The notes below the pieces were generated by a model. It saw only the letters and a list, made by a program, of their open reading frames with translations, did not search any database and was not told where the DNA came from. 38,959 bases of DNA from Planctomycetaceae bacterium. Lineage in GTDB: Bacteria > Planctomycetota > Planctomycetia > Pirellulales > Pirellulaceae. The stretch is taken from positions 1 to 38,959 of the forward strand of contig SXOA01000084.1 in NCBI GenBank assembly GCA_005778405.1, given 5' to 3'. A program made the position numbers and the translations under genes. Shown piece after piece: positions 8,328-16,590 of this stretch; positions within the stretch are counted from its first letter, which is position 1, and each line of letters begins with the position of its first letter.

Positions 8328-10625
8328 ATGTTCATGCGAACCAAGGATTCTTTGGTGAGATCTGGCCTGGTCGTCGCGATGATCTTGGGGGCAATGTTGG
8401 CTGCCGCTCCTGTCCTGGCCCGCAATGGCGGCGTCGCTCAATTTCCGCAAGCCGGCGTGAAGATGAAGAACGGTCTGAATCTGGAGATCGACTCGCGGGG
8501 AGCGGAATCGACGGGCTATCGGCCGGTCCGAGTCAAGCTCAGCAACTTTCCTCCCACTCCCTCGACGTACGACCGCCAGGTTCGCATCACGCTCACCGGT
8601 CACTATGGCAGCGGCGCTTACGGCCGGCTGGCGGTCTCCCAAGTGGTGGAGATTCCCGAAGGAGCGACAAGTGGCGAAGCGACCATTGCCATTCCCAGTG
8701 ACGTGCGTGGAAGCTATTACATGAAACTGGAAACGCGTGAAGGTGGGCAAAGGCTGGAGGATCTGTGCGCCGACTACGTGATGCTGAACAATCGCGGCGG
8801 CTTTGGGAATGGCGACGAAGCATTCCCTTCCTTCTTGTTCGTCCATTCCAAGGTTCCCCCGCGGGAAGTTCGAGACAGGATGGTCGCGGACGACGCGGCG
8901 AAAGTGCCGGAGACGACCGCCACCAACGACCTGCCGGATGTGAGGAATGCGGTCTTTGCCATGGGGAGTAATAACAACAATGGCGGTCAGGCGTATTCGC
9001 AGTTAACCGATCGTGCTCTCTTGGCCCTGCTCGAGATTTCCCCCAACCTCAACTTGCTTCCGCCGGTCGAATTGCCGGAGCGCTGGATTGATCTGAGCAC
9101 TTACAGCATCATCGCCATTTCGCGGGAAGACTTGCTGGCTCTCGCCAAAGAATTTCCCAAGCGGCGCAGGGCTCTGCAGGAATGGCTCGCCGCCGGGACA
9201 GTGCTCATCGTCTACGATGCCGGCCAAGACTACCAGCATCTGGCCGAAATCGAAAAACTGCTGGAACTTCCCCCGCTGCCAGGCCTGGCCCAGAAGGACA
9301 TCCCCTTTCGTGGCTGGATGCCCGCGAGCGTGGAAGATCGAGATCGCAAGGCCAAAACCTACAACAACCCCAACGCCTACAATCAATACGGTCAAATGGT
9401 CAGGTCTGTTTCGCCAACCATCGAGAAGATGGAGCCCACGACTCCCGCTCCACAGCTCGCGAAAAGCGATGATTCCCCGCCGACATTCGTCTCCCGGCCG
9501 GCAGAAATGGGCTGGTTGATTGCCTTGCCGGAAAAAAATCCGTTTCCCGGAGACGTGGGGACTTGGGAATGGGTGCTCAACTCCATTCCCGAGCAGCGGG
9601 AAAGCTGGTGCTACCGTCACGGCCTGACATTCTCCGGCCACAACACGGGCTTTTGGAACTGGCACATCGCCGGCGTCGGAGCCGCTCCGGTCTTCTCATT
9701 CATGCTGCTGGCGTCGCTCTTCGCGGTCGCAATCGGCCCGCTCAATTACCTCGTCTTGGGGCGCGTGCAGCGCCTCTCCATGTTGCTGTTCACCGTCCCG
9801 GCGGGAGCACTCATTGTCACGGCAGCCCTCTTCTTGTACGCGATTGGAACCGACGGCCTGGGGGTCCGCACGCGGGTCCGCAGCTACACGCTCCTCGACC
9901 AGCGCTCGGGGCAGATGGTTTCCTGGTCCCGGCAAACGTATTTCGCGTCCGTCGCCCCCTCGCGCGGCCTCCGGTTTCCGGCGGATACGCTGGTGTTCCC
10001 TCTCGTTCTGAAGCCCAACGAAAGCTCCGAATTCAACTACAAAGCCATCGACTGGGATAAGGACGGCCAGCGCTTGAAATCCGGCTTCATCTCCTCCCGC
10101 TCCTTGCAGCAATTCATCGTGGTCCGCTCGGCCCAAAGTGAAACGAAACTGGAAGTCATCGAGCAGAAATCCGCCCCCCAGTTGCAGGTCCGCAACACGC
10201 TCGGCACCAAGATTCAAATGCTTGTCCTGCGGGACAGTCAGGGAAACTATTTCGCTGCCGAGAATCTTCCCCAGGATGCCTCCGCCGAGCCTGCCGCAGC
10301 CAAGATGGAAGACGCCCAGGTCGCACTGACGAAACTCATCAAGGAGCAGGATTTGAAGTTTCCCGACGACTACGATCCCTCCAATTCGGGAAACGCCCTG
10401 ACCCGAATGTTCCGCGGGGCCTTTCCCTACTACGGCAGCTATAGCCCGGTCAGCACCGAGGTCAGTTTGCTCGAAAGAAACCTCCATCAGGTGGGCAGTT
10501 CCACGATCGAGCTCCTGGAGCCCGGTACCTACCTCGCTCTGGTGGACATCGCTCCCGATGTCCCCATGGGGGTTCCCGTTTCCAAACAAAAGGAAAGCCT
10601 GCATCTGATCCGCGGACGCTGGTGA
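8328..10625 (+). CDS. Large exported/membrane protein associated with an ABC transporter
   Basis: A 765-residue protein I cannot name. A signal peptide or anchor spans about residues 10-32 (LVRSGLVVAMILGAMLAAAP). A long extracytoplasmic region follows and includes a Rossmann-like patch (IIAISREDLLALAKEF, then LAAGTVLIVYDAG, about residues 260-300). Two adjacent membrane segments lie at about 450-478 and 485-508, and a soluble C-terminal domain of about 250 residues follows. This two-helices-in-the-middle layout with a large exported domain recalls proteins that accompany ABC-2 type exporters, such as GldG-like subunits, but sequence identity is not claimed. The ABC ATPase starts 90 bases downstream on the same strand. 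Confidence 0.68.
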   Translation: MFMRTKDSLVRSGLVVAMILGAMLAAAPVLARNGGVAQFPQAGVKMKNGLNLEIDSRGAESTGYRPVRVKLSNFPPTPSTYDRQVRITLTGHYGSGAYGRLAVSQVVEIPEGATSGEATIAIPSDVRGSYYMKLETREGGQRLEDLCADYVMLNNRGGFGNGDEAFPSFLFVHSKVPPREVRDRMVADDAAKVPETTATNDLPDVRNAVFAMGSNNNNGGQAYSQLTDRALLALLEISPNLNLLPPVELPERWIDLSTYSIIAISREDLLALAKEFPKRRRALQEWLAAGTVLIVYDAGQDYQHLAEIEKLLELPPLPGLAQKDIPFRGWMPASVEDRDRKAKTYNNPNAYNQYGQMVRSVSPTIEKMEPTTPAPQLAKSDDSPPTFVSRPAEMGWLIALPEKNPFPGDVGTWEWVLNSIPEQRESWCYRHGLTFSGHNTGFWNWHIAGVGAAPVFSFMLLASLFAVAIGPLNYLVLGRVQRLSMLLFTVPAGALIVTAALFLYAIGTDGLGVRTRVRSYTLLDQRSGQMVSWSRQTYFASVAPSRGLRFPADTLVFPLVLKPNESSEFNYKAIDWDKDGQRLKSGFISSRSLQQFIVVRSAQSETKLEVIEQKSAPQLQVRNTLGTKIQMLVLRDSQGNYFAAENLPQDASAEPAAAKMEDAQVALTKLIKEQDLKFPDDYDPSNSGNALTRMFRGAFPYYGSYSPVSTEVSLLERNLHQVGSSTIELLEPGTYLALVDIAPDVPMGVPVSKQKESLHLIRGRW

Positions 10626-10633
10626 GAACAGCC

Positions 10634-10711
10634 AAATTCGAAATTCGAATGGCGAATTCCGAATGAAAGCAGACTCCAATTCGTCATTCGTCATTCGTAT
10701 TTCGGTTTTCC
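10634..10711. repeat. ATTCG-type tandem/inverted repeat
   Basis: The gap between the 765-residue protein and the ABC ATPase is filled with ATTCG-containing units. There are three near-tandem copies of the 7-mer ATTCGTC at 10679-10698, preceded on the other side by AATTCGAAATTCG and its complement-like GAATTCCGAATGA. The left and right halves form an imperfect inverted repeat (about 16 of 21 positions). No gene or clear promoter is visible in it. It ends a few bases before the ATPase start, so the unit lies in the leader of that gene. Confidence 0.55.
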
Positions 10712-10715
10712 CCCC

Positions 10716-11654
10716 ATGTCCCACCCCATGATCGAGCTCCGTCGTCTGCACCGGTTCTTCGGAACCACGCGGGCGGTGAACGATGTCTCGTTTGAGGTCC
10801 AGCGCGGAGAAGTGTTCGGCTTCATCGGCCCCAATGGCGCGGGAAAGACGACCAGCATGCGGATTCTGGCGACGCTCGAATTGCCCACCTATGGCGACGC
10901 CTTTGTCGATGGTTTTTCCTGCATCAATGATCCCGACCGGGTCCGCCGCCGCCTCGGTTTCATGCCTGACTATTTCGGCACGTACACTGACGTCAATTGT
11001 TACGAATACCTCGATTTCTTCGCCCGGTCTTACGGATTGGCCGGCCGACAGCGGCATCAGGCCCTGCAGCACACGATGGGCTTTACCAAACTCGACGAGC
11101 TCGCCCACAAGCCGATCCGCGGCCTTTCCAAAGGGATGAAACAGCGGCTCTGCCTGGGGAGGGCGATGATTCATGACCCCGCGGTCTTGATTCTCGACGA
11201 GCCGGCCAACGGACTCGATCCCCGCGCCCGCATCGAGCTGCGGGAGATGATCCGCGAGCTGGCGGCCAACGGCAAATCCGTCCTGGTCAGCTCTCACATC
11301 CTCACCGAGCTGGCGGAGATGTGCGACCGGGTGGGAATCATCGAGCGCGGCCAACTCCTGGCGGTCGGCACCGTGGAAGAAATCCAGCACGAACAGCAGC
11401 CGCATCGGGAAGTGAAAGTGCGGGTGCTGGGCGGGGCGGAAGGGGCGCGGGCCTGGCTCGTCGGGCGGAGCGACGTGAACGATGTCACGCTCGTCGGCGA
11501 AGAGCTCAAGTTCTCGCATCAGGGAGATCGCGACAGCGAGGTAGTCCTGCTGAGGGAAATGATTCTGGCCGGCTTTCGCGTGGCGGAATTTGCCAGCCAC
11601 AGCCAATCCTTGGAAGACGTCTTCATGGCCGTGACGAAGGGAATCGTGCAATGA
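10716..11654 (+). CDS. ABC transporter ATP-binding protein
   Basis: A 312-residue ABC ATPase. Walker A is GPNGAGKTT (residues 38-46), the signature is LSKGMKQRL (about 137-145), and Walker B with D-loop is VLILDEPANGLDP (about 154-166). The switch His lies in LVSSHIL. The C-terminal 80 residues form the extra domain common in ABC-2/NatA-type export ATPases. It powers the permease encoded by the next gene, whose ATG overlaps this stop codon (ATGA at 11651-11654), which implies translational coupling. The substrate is unknown. The preceding exported protein may be a third component. Confidence 0.93.
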   Translation: MSHPMIELRRLHRFFGTTRAVNDVSFEVQRGEVFGFIGPNGAGKTTSMRILATLELPTYGDAFVDGFSCINDPDRVRRRLGFMPDYFGTYTDVNCYEYLDFFARSYGLAGRQRHQALQHTMGFTKLDELAHKPIRGLSKGMKQRLCLGRAMIHDPAVLILDEPANGLDPRARIELREMIRELAANGKSVLVSSHILTELAEMCDRVGIIERGQLLAVGTVEEIQHEQQPHREVKVRVLGGAEGARAWLVGRSDVNDVTLVGEELKFSHQGDRDSEVVLLREMILAGFRVAEFASHSQSLEDVFMAVTKGIVQ

Positions 11655-13387
11655 CCATGGTCCAGCCGTCCGAAACCCAAACCGCGGAGGGCCCTGCCGC
11701 GCCTCGTTCCTCGCCGGACTTCCGCGAAACGCTCCTGCGCTGGGGGACGCGCTTGGAACAGTTTCTGGACTACGCCGGGGACCGCCTGAATCCGATTCTG
11801 GTCAAGGAAGCCCGCCAGTCGATGAAAAGCAAGCAGTTCAGCGTGACCTTCTCGCTGCTGCTCATCCTGAGCTGGATGTGGACCGCCATTTTTGTCGCGT
11901 TCAGCGTTCCCGATGTGTTTTACGAAGCCTGGGGCACGCGCCTGCTGATTGGCTACATCATCATCCTTTCCATTCCGCTATTCATCGTGGTTCCGTTCGC
12001 CGCCTTTCGCTCCCTGGCGGCCGAAACCGAGGACGGCACCTTTGAGTTGCTTTCCATTACTTCATTGTCAGCACGTCAGATTGTGCTCGGCAAGCTCGGC
12101 AGCGCTGTCCTGCAAATGATGGTGTATTACTCGGCGCTCGCCCCCAGCATCGCCTTCACCTACCTGCTCAAAGGAGTGGATATCGTCAGCATCGGCCTGC
12201 TGCTGCTGCACACATTTGTCATCTCCGTGGTCCTGTCGATTCTTGGCCTCCTGGCGGCCACGATCACCCGCGCCCGACACTGGCAGGTGCTTGTTTCCGT
12301 GGTGCTCATCGCGGGGCTGCTCTTCGCCACCTTCCTGGCGGACTATTTCTTCATCGTCATGGCGATTGTCGGGCTCCCCTTTGACATGCCCGAGTTCTGG
12401 ATGGCCAACCTGGGGCTGCTCAACTTCTGGATTGCGTTTGGGGCCCTGTTTCTCATCATCGCCTCCGGCCAGATTTCCTTCGCCAGCGACAACCGCTCCA
12501 CCCCCATCCGCATGATGCTCCTGCTCATCCAGACCATGTGGATCGGCTGGATGTTCTTTCTCTGGCGCTGGAACAGCGAGATGTACGCCGAAGTGTTCCC
12601 GTGGATGATGGTCTATTTCGCCGCGATTTTCTGGCTGGTTGCCGGCGCTCTTCTTACCGGCGAGACCGCCCAGCTTTCGCCGCGGGCCAAGCGCAACCTG
12701 CCGCAAACTCTCAGCGGCCGCGTCCTGCTCACCTGGTTCAATCCCGGCTCCGCCAGCGGTTACACCTTTGCGATGCTCAACCTGGCAACGGTCATTGGCA
12801 CACAGTTTCTGGCCTACACCAACATTGCTCTCTTTTCCTCCCCGCAGTTGCAGAACGTGCCGGGGCCGCTGCATACTGTCGTCAACTCCCTCCTCATCTC
12901 CCGCCCTTTTCCCGACGACGATGGCTGGTTCTGGGCCTCGCTCGCCGCCTGGGGATACGTCGCCGGCTACTTGGGAACGGTCCGCCTCTTCACGACCCTG
13001 GCCCGCAAGTACGCCCCCCTCAACATGCTGGCGGTCTTTCTGCTGCAATTGGTGGTGGTGGTCATGGGAGCCATCCTGCCGTTCTTGTTCCTGACGATTC
13101 AAACCATCGGCGACCCCCTCAGTTGGCACTATTCGGAGCTGCAACTGCCGAATTGGTTCTGGACGATGTGGGAGTTGACCTGGCCCACCACGCGCACGAC
13201 CATCTCTCCCTTCATTCCCGGCGGGGTCTTCGCCTTTGGGTGCCTGATCTTCCTGCTGAACCTACTCAGCGCCGCCGTGGAAGTCGAGCAAGTCCGCACC
13301 CTCGCCCCCGCCCGCGTCCGCGAGGACGACGCCAGCCTCCGCCCGCTCGAGCCCAAGAAAAGGAAGAACCCCTGGGACGAGCCGTAG
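11651..13387 (+). CDS. ABC transporter permease (ABC-2-like)
   Basis: A 578-residue polytopic membrane protein starting at the ATG that overlaps the ATPase stop by 4 bases. After a hydrophilic N-terminus of about 60 residues (including NPILVKEARQSMKSKQFS, typical of the N-terminal helix of ABC-2 permeases) it shows roughly ten to twelve hydrophobic segments, for example FSLLLILSWMWTAIFVAF and VLLHTF-type helices. It ends in a charged Arg/Lys/Pro-rich tail. An in-frame extension upstream to 11321 overlaps the ATPase and is not coding. It converges with the LarA gene, only 9 bases away. Confidence 0.85.
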   Translation: MTMVQPSETQTAEGPAAPRSSPDFRETLLRWGTRLEQFLDYAGDRLNPILVKEARQSMKSKQFSVTFSLLLILSWMWTAIFVAFSVPDVFYEAWGTRLLIGYIIILSIPLFIVVPFAAFRSLAAETEDGTFELLSITSLSARQIVLGKLGSAVLQMMVYYSALAPSIAFTYLLKGVDIVSIGLLLLHTFVISVVLSILGLLAATITRARHWQVLVSVVLIAGLLFATFLADYFFIVMAIVGLPFDMPEFWMANLGLLNFWIAFGALFLIIASGQISFASDNRSTPIRMMLLLIQTMWIGWMFFLWRWNSEMYAEVFPWMMVYFAAIFWLVAGALLTGETAQLSPRAKRNLPQTLSGRVLLTWFNPGSASGYTFAMLNLATVIGTQFLAYTNIALFSSPQLQNVPGPLHTVVNSLLISRPFPDDDGWFWASLAAWGYVAGYLGTVRLFTTLARKYAPLNMLAVFLLQLVVVVMGAILPFLFLTIQTIGDPLSWHYSELQLPNWFWTMWELTWPTTRTTISPFIPGGVFAFGCLIFLLNLLSAAVEVEQVRTLAPARVREDDASLRPLEPKKRKNPWDEP

Positions 13388-13396
13388 CCCATTTGG

Positions 13397-14668
13397 TCAT
13401 GCCATCTGGGCCAGCACATACGGCCCCTTGGGGATGACCGCAATCTGTGCATTCGGTCCATACTCCGCCAGCGAGACCGCGACGGCTGCTTCCACGCTGG
13501 CGGCCGGCTCGACGAACAGGCCGGCGAGGACGTCGGGAGCGATGCCGTCGCTGACCATCTTCACCTTGGCTTTGCGGCGGACCTTGGCCAGCTCTTCGAG
13601 CTGCCACTGGTCCATGACAAAATAGTCCTTGCCAAGAATCCGCTCGACGAAGAGTTCCAGGTTGTCGTGCTCGCGAAAGAGCTGCTCGAACTGCGGGCTG
13701 CCGATCCCCTCACTCAGGCTGGCGGCGATGATGATGGTGCCCCCCTGCTTGACGATGGGGAGAGCCCCGGTCATCCCTTTCACCGATTGATAAAAGGTCG
13801 TATCGAGCGGATAGCCGGCGCAGCTGGTGACCACGATATCCACCGGCTCGGCGACCGTATCCCGGACGACCCCCTTCACGAACTGGACCCCTTCCAGAAA
13901 GGCCGCCTCCATATCCCCCGCCACCCACTTCAGCGGCCGGCGCTCGCTGTCGATGACGACGTTCACAATGAAGTCGCAGCCGGTCCGGCGGGCGATCCAG
14001 GTGTTTTCCTCGTGGACAGGGTTGCCGTCGAGGATGCCGCAGTCGGCCTTGGGGTGCTCCAAAAACTGGGGTCCGTGCCAGACCTTCACCGTTTCCAGGG
14101 CCGCTATGCCCGGACAGATGAGCTTTCGCCCGCCGGAGAAGCCGGCCATCAGGTGGGGCTCGATCAGGCCAGTTGTGATTTTCAGGTCGGCCTGGACGAA
14201 GCGGGTGTCGATCCAAATCGGCACGCCGCGCGGGCTTTGGCCGAGGTAGGAGTGCTGGCTCAGTTCCTGGCCGTAATGATTTTCGATCCGGTAACTGGTT
14301 GCTATTTCTCGGCCAACCATCTCGACCAACTCGTCGCCGAGGTTTGGCCGGTGCAGCCCTGTCGCGACGAGAATGGTGATGTTCTGCCGCTCGATGCCAG
14401 CCTCTTCCAGAGTTCGCAAAACGGGCCGCAGAATCAGCTCGTTGGGGACGGGGCGAGTGATGTCGCAAATGGCGATGCAAGCCGTCTTCTTGCCGCGGAC
14501 GATTTCCGCGAGCGGAGGGGACGCAATCGGCTGGGCCAGCAGGGCCGCCAGCGAGCTCGCGGGGTCGGCAAGCGGCGGAGCGTCTTTGTACTTCAGCGTG
14601 CGAACAATCCGCTCCGCGGGAAGGTCCACTTCCAGCCCCGTGCGGCCATATTCGAGCTTGAAGCGCAT
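13397..14668 (-). CDS. larA: LarA-family nickel-dependent racemase/epimerase
   Basis: A 423-residue protein of the LarA (DUF2088) family. These enzymes use a covalently bound nickel-pincer cofactor to racemise or epimerise 2-hydroxy acids. The catalytic set is complete and spaced as in the characterised lactate racemase: His106 in ATGLHRP, His172 in EPHLMAG, the cofactor-binding Lys182 in SGGRK, and His198 in VKVWH (172, 182 and 198 keep the +10 and +16 spacing). [10 protein letters not shown] near residue 71 is also characteristic. The ATG at 14668 is preferred over 14695, which lies in the palindromic repeat. The actual substrate may not be lactate because the family is diverse. No larB, larC or larE is in this window. 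Confidence 0.9.
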   Translation of the reverse strand: MRFKLEYGRTGLEVDLPAERIVRTLKYKDAPPLADPASSLAALLAQPIASPPLAEIVRGKKTACIAICDITRPVPNELILRPVLRTLEEAGIERQNITILVATGLHRPNLGDELVEMVGREIATSYRIENHYGQELSQHSYLGQSPRGVPIWIDTRFVQADLKITTGLIEPHLMAGFSGGRKLICPGIAALETVKVWHGPQFLEHPKADCGILDGNPVHEENTWIARRTGCDFIVNVVIDSERRPLKWVAGDMEAAFLEGVQFVKGVVRDTVAEPVDIVVTSCAGYPLDTTFYQSVKGMTGALPIVKQGGTIIIAASLSEGIGSPQFEQLFREHDNLELFVERILGKDYFVMDQWQLEELAKVRRKAKVKMVSDGIAPDVLAGLFVEPAASVEAAVAVSLAEYGPNAQIAVIPKGPYVLAQMA

Positions 14669-14674
14669 CGCTTT

Positions 14675-14722
14675 AGTCCCGCCTCCAGGCGGCAATTCTG
14701 GGAGCCGCCTAAAGGCGGGACT
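14675..14722. repeat. 19-bp inverted repeat between the small basic protein gene and larA
   Basis: Arms at 14675-14693 (AGTCCCGCCTCCAGGCGGC) and 14704-14722 (GCCGCCTAAAGGCGGGACT) are complementary at 17 of 19 positions around a 10-base loop. Each arm is itself a small palindrome (CCGCCT..AGGCGG). The element begins 6 bases after the small basic protein stop codon, on the minus strand, and ends 6 bases before the larA start. It could terminate or attenuate transcription of the small basic protein gene. There is no T-tract, and its nested palindromes also look like a dispersed repeat. Confidence 0.65.
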
Positions 14723-14728
14723 CCAGCG

Positions 14729-15055
14729 CTATTTCTTCGCGCCGCCAGCCGGCTTTGCTCCAGCAGCGGGCTTGGCTCCCGCAGCAGGCTTGGCAGCGGC
14801 ACCGGCGGCTGGTTTGGCAGCGGCTCCGCCGGCGGCCGGCGTGGCAGCGGCTCCTTCGGCCCCTTCCTCAGCCTTGGCCTTCTTCTTTTTCTTCATGGCC
14901 AGCTTGGAGACGCGGACCTTGGGGAGCCCGAGCACACTCATTCCCGCCTGGAATTTCTCGAGTTCCCGCAGTTTTTCGATCCGCTCGGCCCGCTTGAGGA
15001 CGTTCCGATTTTTGATACCGCCGGCTTTTACTTTCAGGGTCTTGTCGATGGGCAT
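14729..15055 (-). CDS. Planctomycete small basic protein (TIGR04137-like) with AKP-rich tail
   Basis: A 108-residue, strongly basic protein. Residues 1-47 match the pattern of the small basic protein family of Planctomycetes, Verrucomicrobia and Chlamydiae (SLK..GG...RNVL.RAERI..L, then a short segment ending GLPKVR); here KNRNVLKRAERIEKL and VLGLPKVRV. A KKKKK run follows, then from about residue 68 an Ala/Pro/Gly/Lys low-complexity tail with repeated AKPAAGA units, resembling histone-H1-like tails. The family is thought to be linked to the ribosome or nucleic acid, but I know of no proven function. The tail makes this member roughly twice the usual size. A good sigma70-type promoter lies 39 bases upstream. 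Confidence 0.82.
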   Translation of the reverse strand: MPIDKTLKVKAGGIKNRNVLKRAERIEKLRELEKFQAGMSVLGLPKVRVSKLAMKKKKKAKAEEGAEGAAATPAAGGAAAKPAAGAAAKPAAGAKPAAGAKPAGGAKK

Positions 15056-15093
15056 GTTCGTCGATCCGAATCTATTGGTTAGGAGAATCCGTT

Positions 15094-15122
15094 AATATAG
15101 AGTCGTTGGTGCGACCAATCAA
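15094..15122 (-). promoter_or_regulatory. Sigma70-type promoter candidate for the small basic protein gene
   Basis: Read on the minus strand: TTGATT (-35, complement of 15117-15122), a 17-base spacer, then TATATT (-10, complement of 15094-15099). The -10 matches consensus at 5 of 6 and the -35 at 4 of 6. Transcription would start about 30 bases before the ATG at 15055. This is the best promoter match I found in the window and fits a gene expected to be strongly expressed. Confidence 0.55.
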
Positions 15123-15204
15123 CGCCACCACCGCGAACTAGCCAAGACCGCCAACGCGGGAATCGGCTGTTCGCCCTCGCTTGCGCTTCGGGTTAGTGTC
15201 CATT

Positions 15205-16590
15205 ATGCCGCTTCGCATCGCCAATGCCGCCGGTTTTTTGGGGGATAATCTCGATGCCCCGCGGCGGCTCGTGGAGTCCGCCCAGGTCGATTATCTCACG
15301 ATCGAGCACCTGGCCGAGCTGACCCTTTCCATCCTGGCCCGCCAGCGGGAAAAGAACCCGGCGGAAGGCTACACAGCCGACTTTCTCGATGTGCTGACGT
15401 CAATAACGGCTCCTCTATCTCAGCAGCCCCAGCTTAAAATCATCACCAACGCCGGGGGAATGAACCCGGTCTCCTGTGCCCAGCGAGCGGAAAAAATTCT
15501 CACGGCTGCCGGTTTGGGCGACATACCCATCGGCGTCGTCACCGGCGACGACCTGCTGCCGCGGCTGGAAGAGCTGCTGGCGGCGGGATGCGAGTTCAGG
15601 AATTTGGATACGGGCGAACCGCTTTCCGCATTCCGCTCTCCGCTTTCCGCCTCCGTCGTTTCCGCCAACGCCTACCTCAGTGCACGCCCCATTGCGGAGG
15701 CTTTGTCAGGAAAGGCTCGTCTGGTCATCACGGGCCGTGTCGCCGATGCATCGCTTACTCTTGGTCCGGCCATGCAGGAGTTCGGCTGGAGGTGGGACGA
15801 CTGGAATAGACTCGCCGCGGCCAGCGTGGCGGGGCACCTGATTGAGTGCGGCGCTCAGGTCACTGGCGGCTATAGCGTGGACTGGAAAAACTATGATTTG
15901 ACCAATGTTGGCTATCCAATCGCAGAGCTGGAAAGTGACGGTAGTGCGGTCATCACCAAACCGGCAAGCAGCGGTGGCGCGGTCAATCGCCGGACGGTCA
16001 TCGAACAGCTTGTGTACGAAATCGGCGACCCGCGGCATTACTTGACTCCTGATGTGGATTGCGATTTCACGACCGTGGAGGTTGAGGAAACTGTGTCCGA
16101 CCGCGTTGCCGTGCGCGGCGCGACGGGCAGACCGGCGACCGATACTTACAAAGTCTCGCTGGCCTATCGCGACGGCTACATGGCCAGCGGACAGCTTTTG
16201 GTGTACGGCCATGATTGCGTCGACAAAGCGAAAGCCTGCGGCGAAGTCATTTTGAAGAAAGTCGAACAGGCGGGGTTCAAACTGGCTCGCACGAACATCG
16301 AGTTGCTCGGTGCGGGTGCGGGAGTTCCCGGTGCGTGGTTCTGGCGGAAATACCAGCCGCCGGGGGAAGTGGTGCTCCGTGTGACGGCGCATGACCCGCG
16401 GCGCGAGGCAGTCGAGAGGTTCAGCAAGGAACTCGCCCCGCTGATCACCAGCGGACCCGCGGGCCTGGCGGGCTATGCCTCCGGCCGGCCACTAGTTCGC
16501 CCCGTGTTTGCCTATTGGCCGACATTGGTGCCGAAGGAGCTTGTGCCCGCAACAGTAGAAGTGCGGAAGGCGAAGGAGTGGGCCCTATGA
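15205..16590 (+). CDS. AtuA-like (DUF1446) acyclic terpene utilisation family protein
   Basis: A 461-residue protein beginning MPLRIANAAGFLGDN, the typical start of DUF1446/AtuA proteins. Other family landmarks are VDYLTIEHLAE, IITNAGGMNP, VSANAYLSARPI and ITGRVADASLTLGP. AtuA is required for citronellol/geraniol breakdown in pseudomonads, but its reaction is unknown. Many homologues carry a small C-terminal domain. Here that domain is encoded separately by the next gene, overlapping by 4 bases. Around 15620-15655 the reading frame passes through a repeat of TTCCGC units, encoding an apparent extra SAFRSPLS before the conserved SANAYL block. The ATG at 15205 is preferred over 15181 from the family N-terminus. 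Confidence 0.88.
   Translation: MPLRIANAAGFLGDNLDAPRRLVESAQVDYLTIEHLAELTLSILARQREKNPAEGYTADFLDVLTSITAPLSQQPQLKIITNAGGMNPVSCAQRAEKILTAAGLGDIPIGVVTGDDLLPRLEELLAAGCEFRNLDTGEPLSAFRSPLSASVVSANAYLSARPIAEALSGKARLVITGRVADASLTLGPAMQEFGWRWDDWNRLAAASVAGHLIECGAQVTGGYSVDWKNYDLTNVGYPIAELESDGSAVITKPASSGGAVNRRTVIEQLVYEIGDPRHYLTPDVDCDFTTVEVEETVSDRVAVRGATGRPATDTYKVSLAYRDGYMASGQLLVYGHDCVDKAKACGEVILKKVEQAGFKLARTNIELLGAGAGVPGAWFWRKYQPPGEVVLRVTAHDPRREAVERFSKELAPLITSGPAGLAGYASGRPLVRPVFAYWPTLVPKELVPATVEVRKAKEWAL

Noticed and set aside
11321..11650. Upstream extension of the ABC permease frame
   Set aside because: It overlaps the ATPase gene. The ATG at 11651 overlapping the ATPase stop is the natural coupled start, and the extension is Arg/Gly-rich without similarity to permeases.
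9696..11651. 651-codon open frame on the minus strand
   Set aside because: It lies antisense to the 765-residue protein and the ABC ATPase, whose motifs are clear. Its translation has no recognisable domain and a biased His/Gln/Asp composition typical of antisense frames in GC-rich DNA.
13667..15082. 471-codon open frame on the plus strand
   Set aside because: It is antisense to larA and the small basic protein gene, both supported by conserved residues. It crosses the palindromic repeat between them and has no family similarity.
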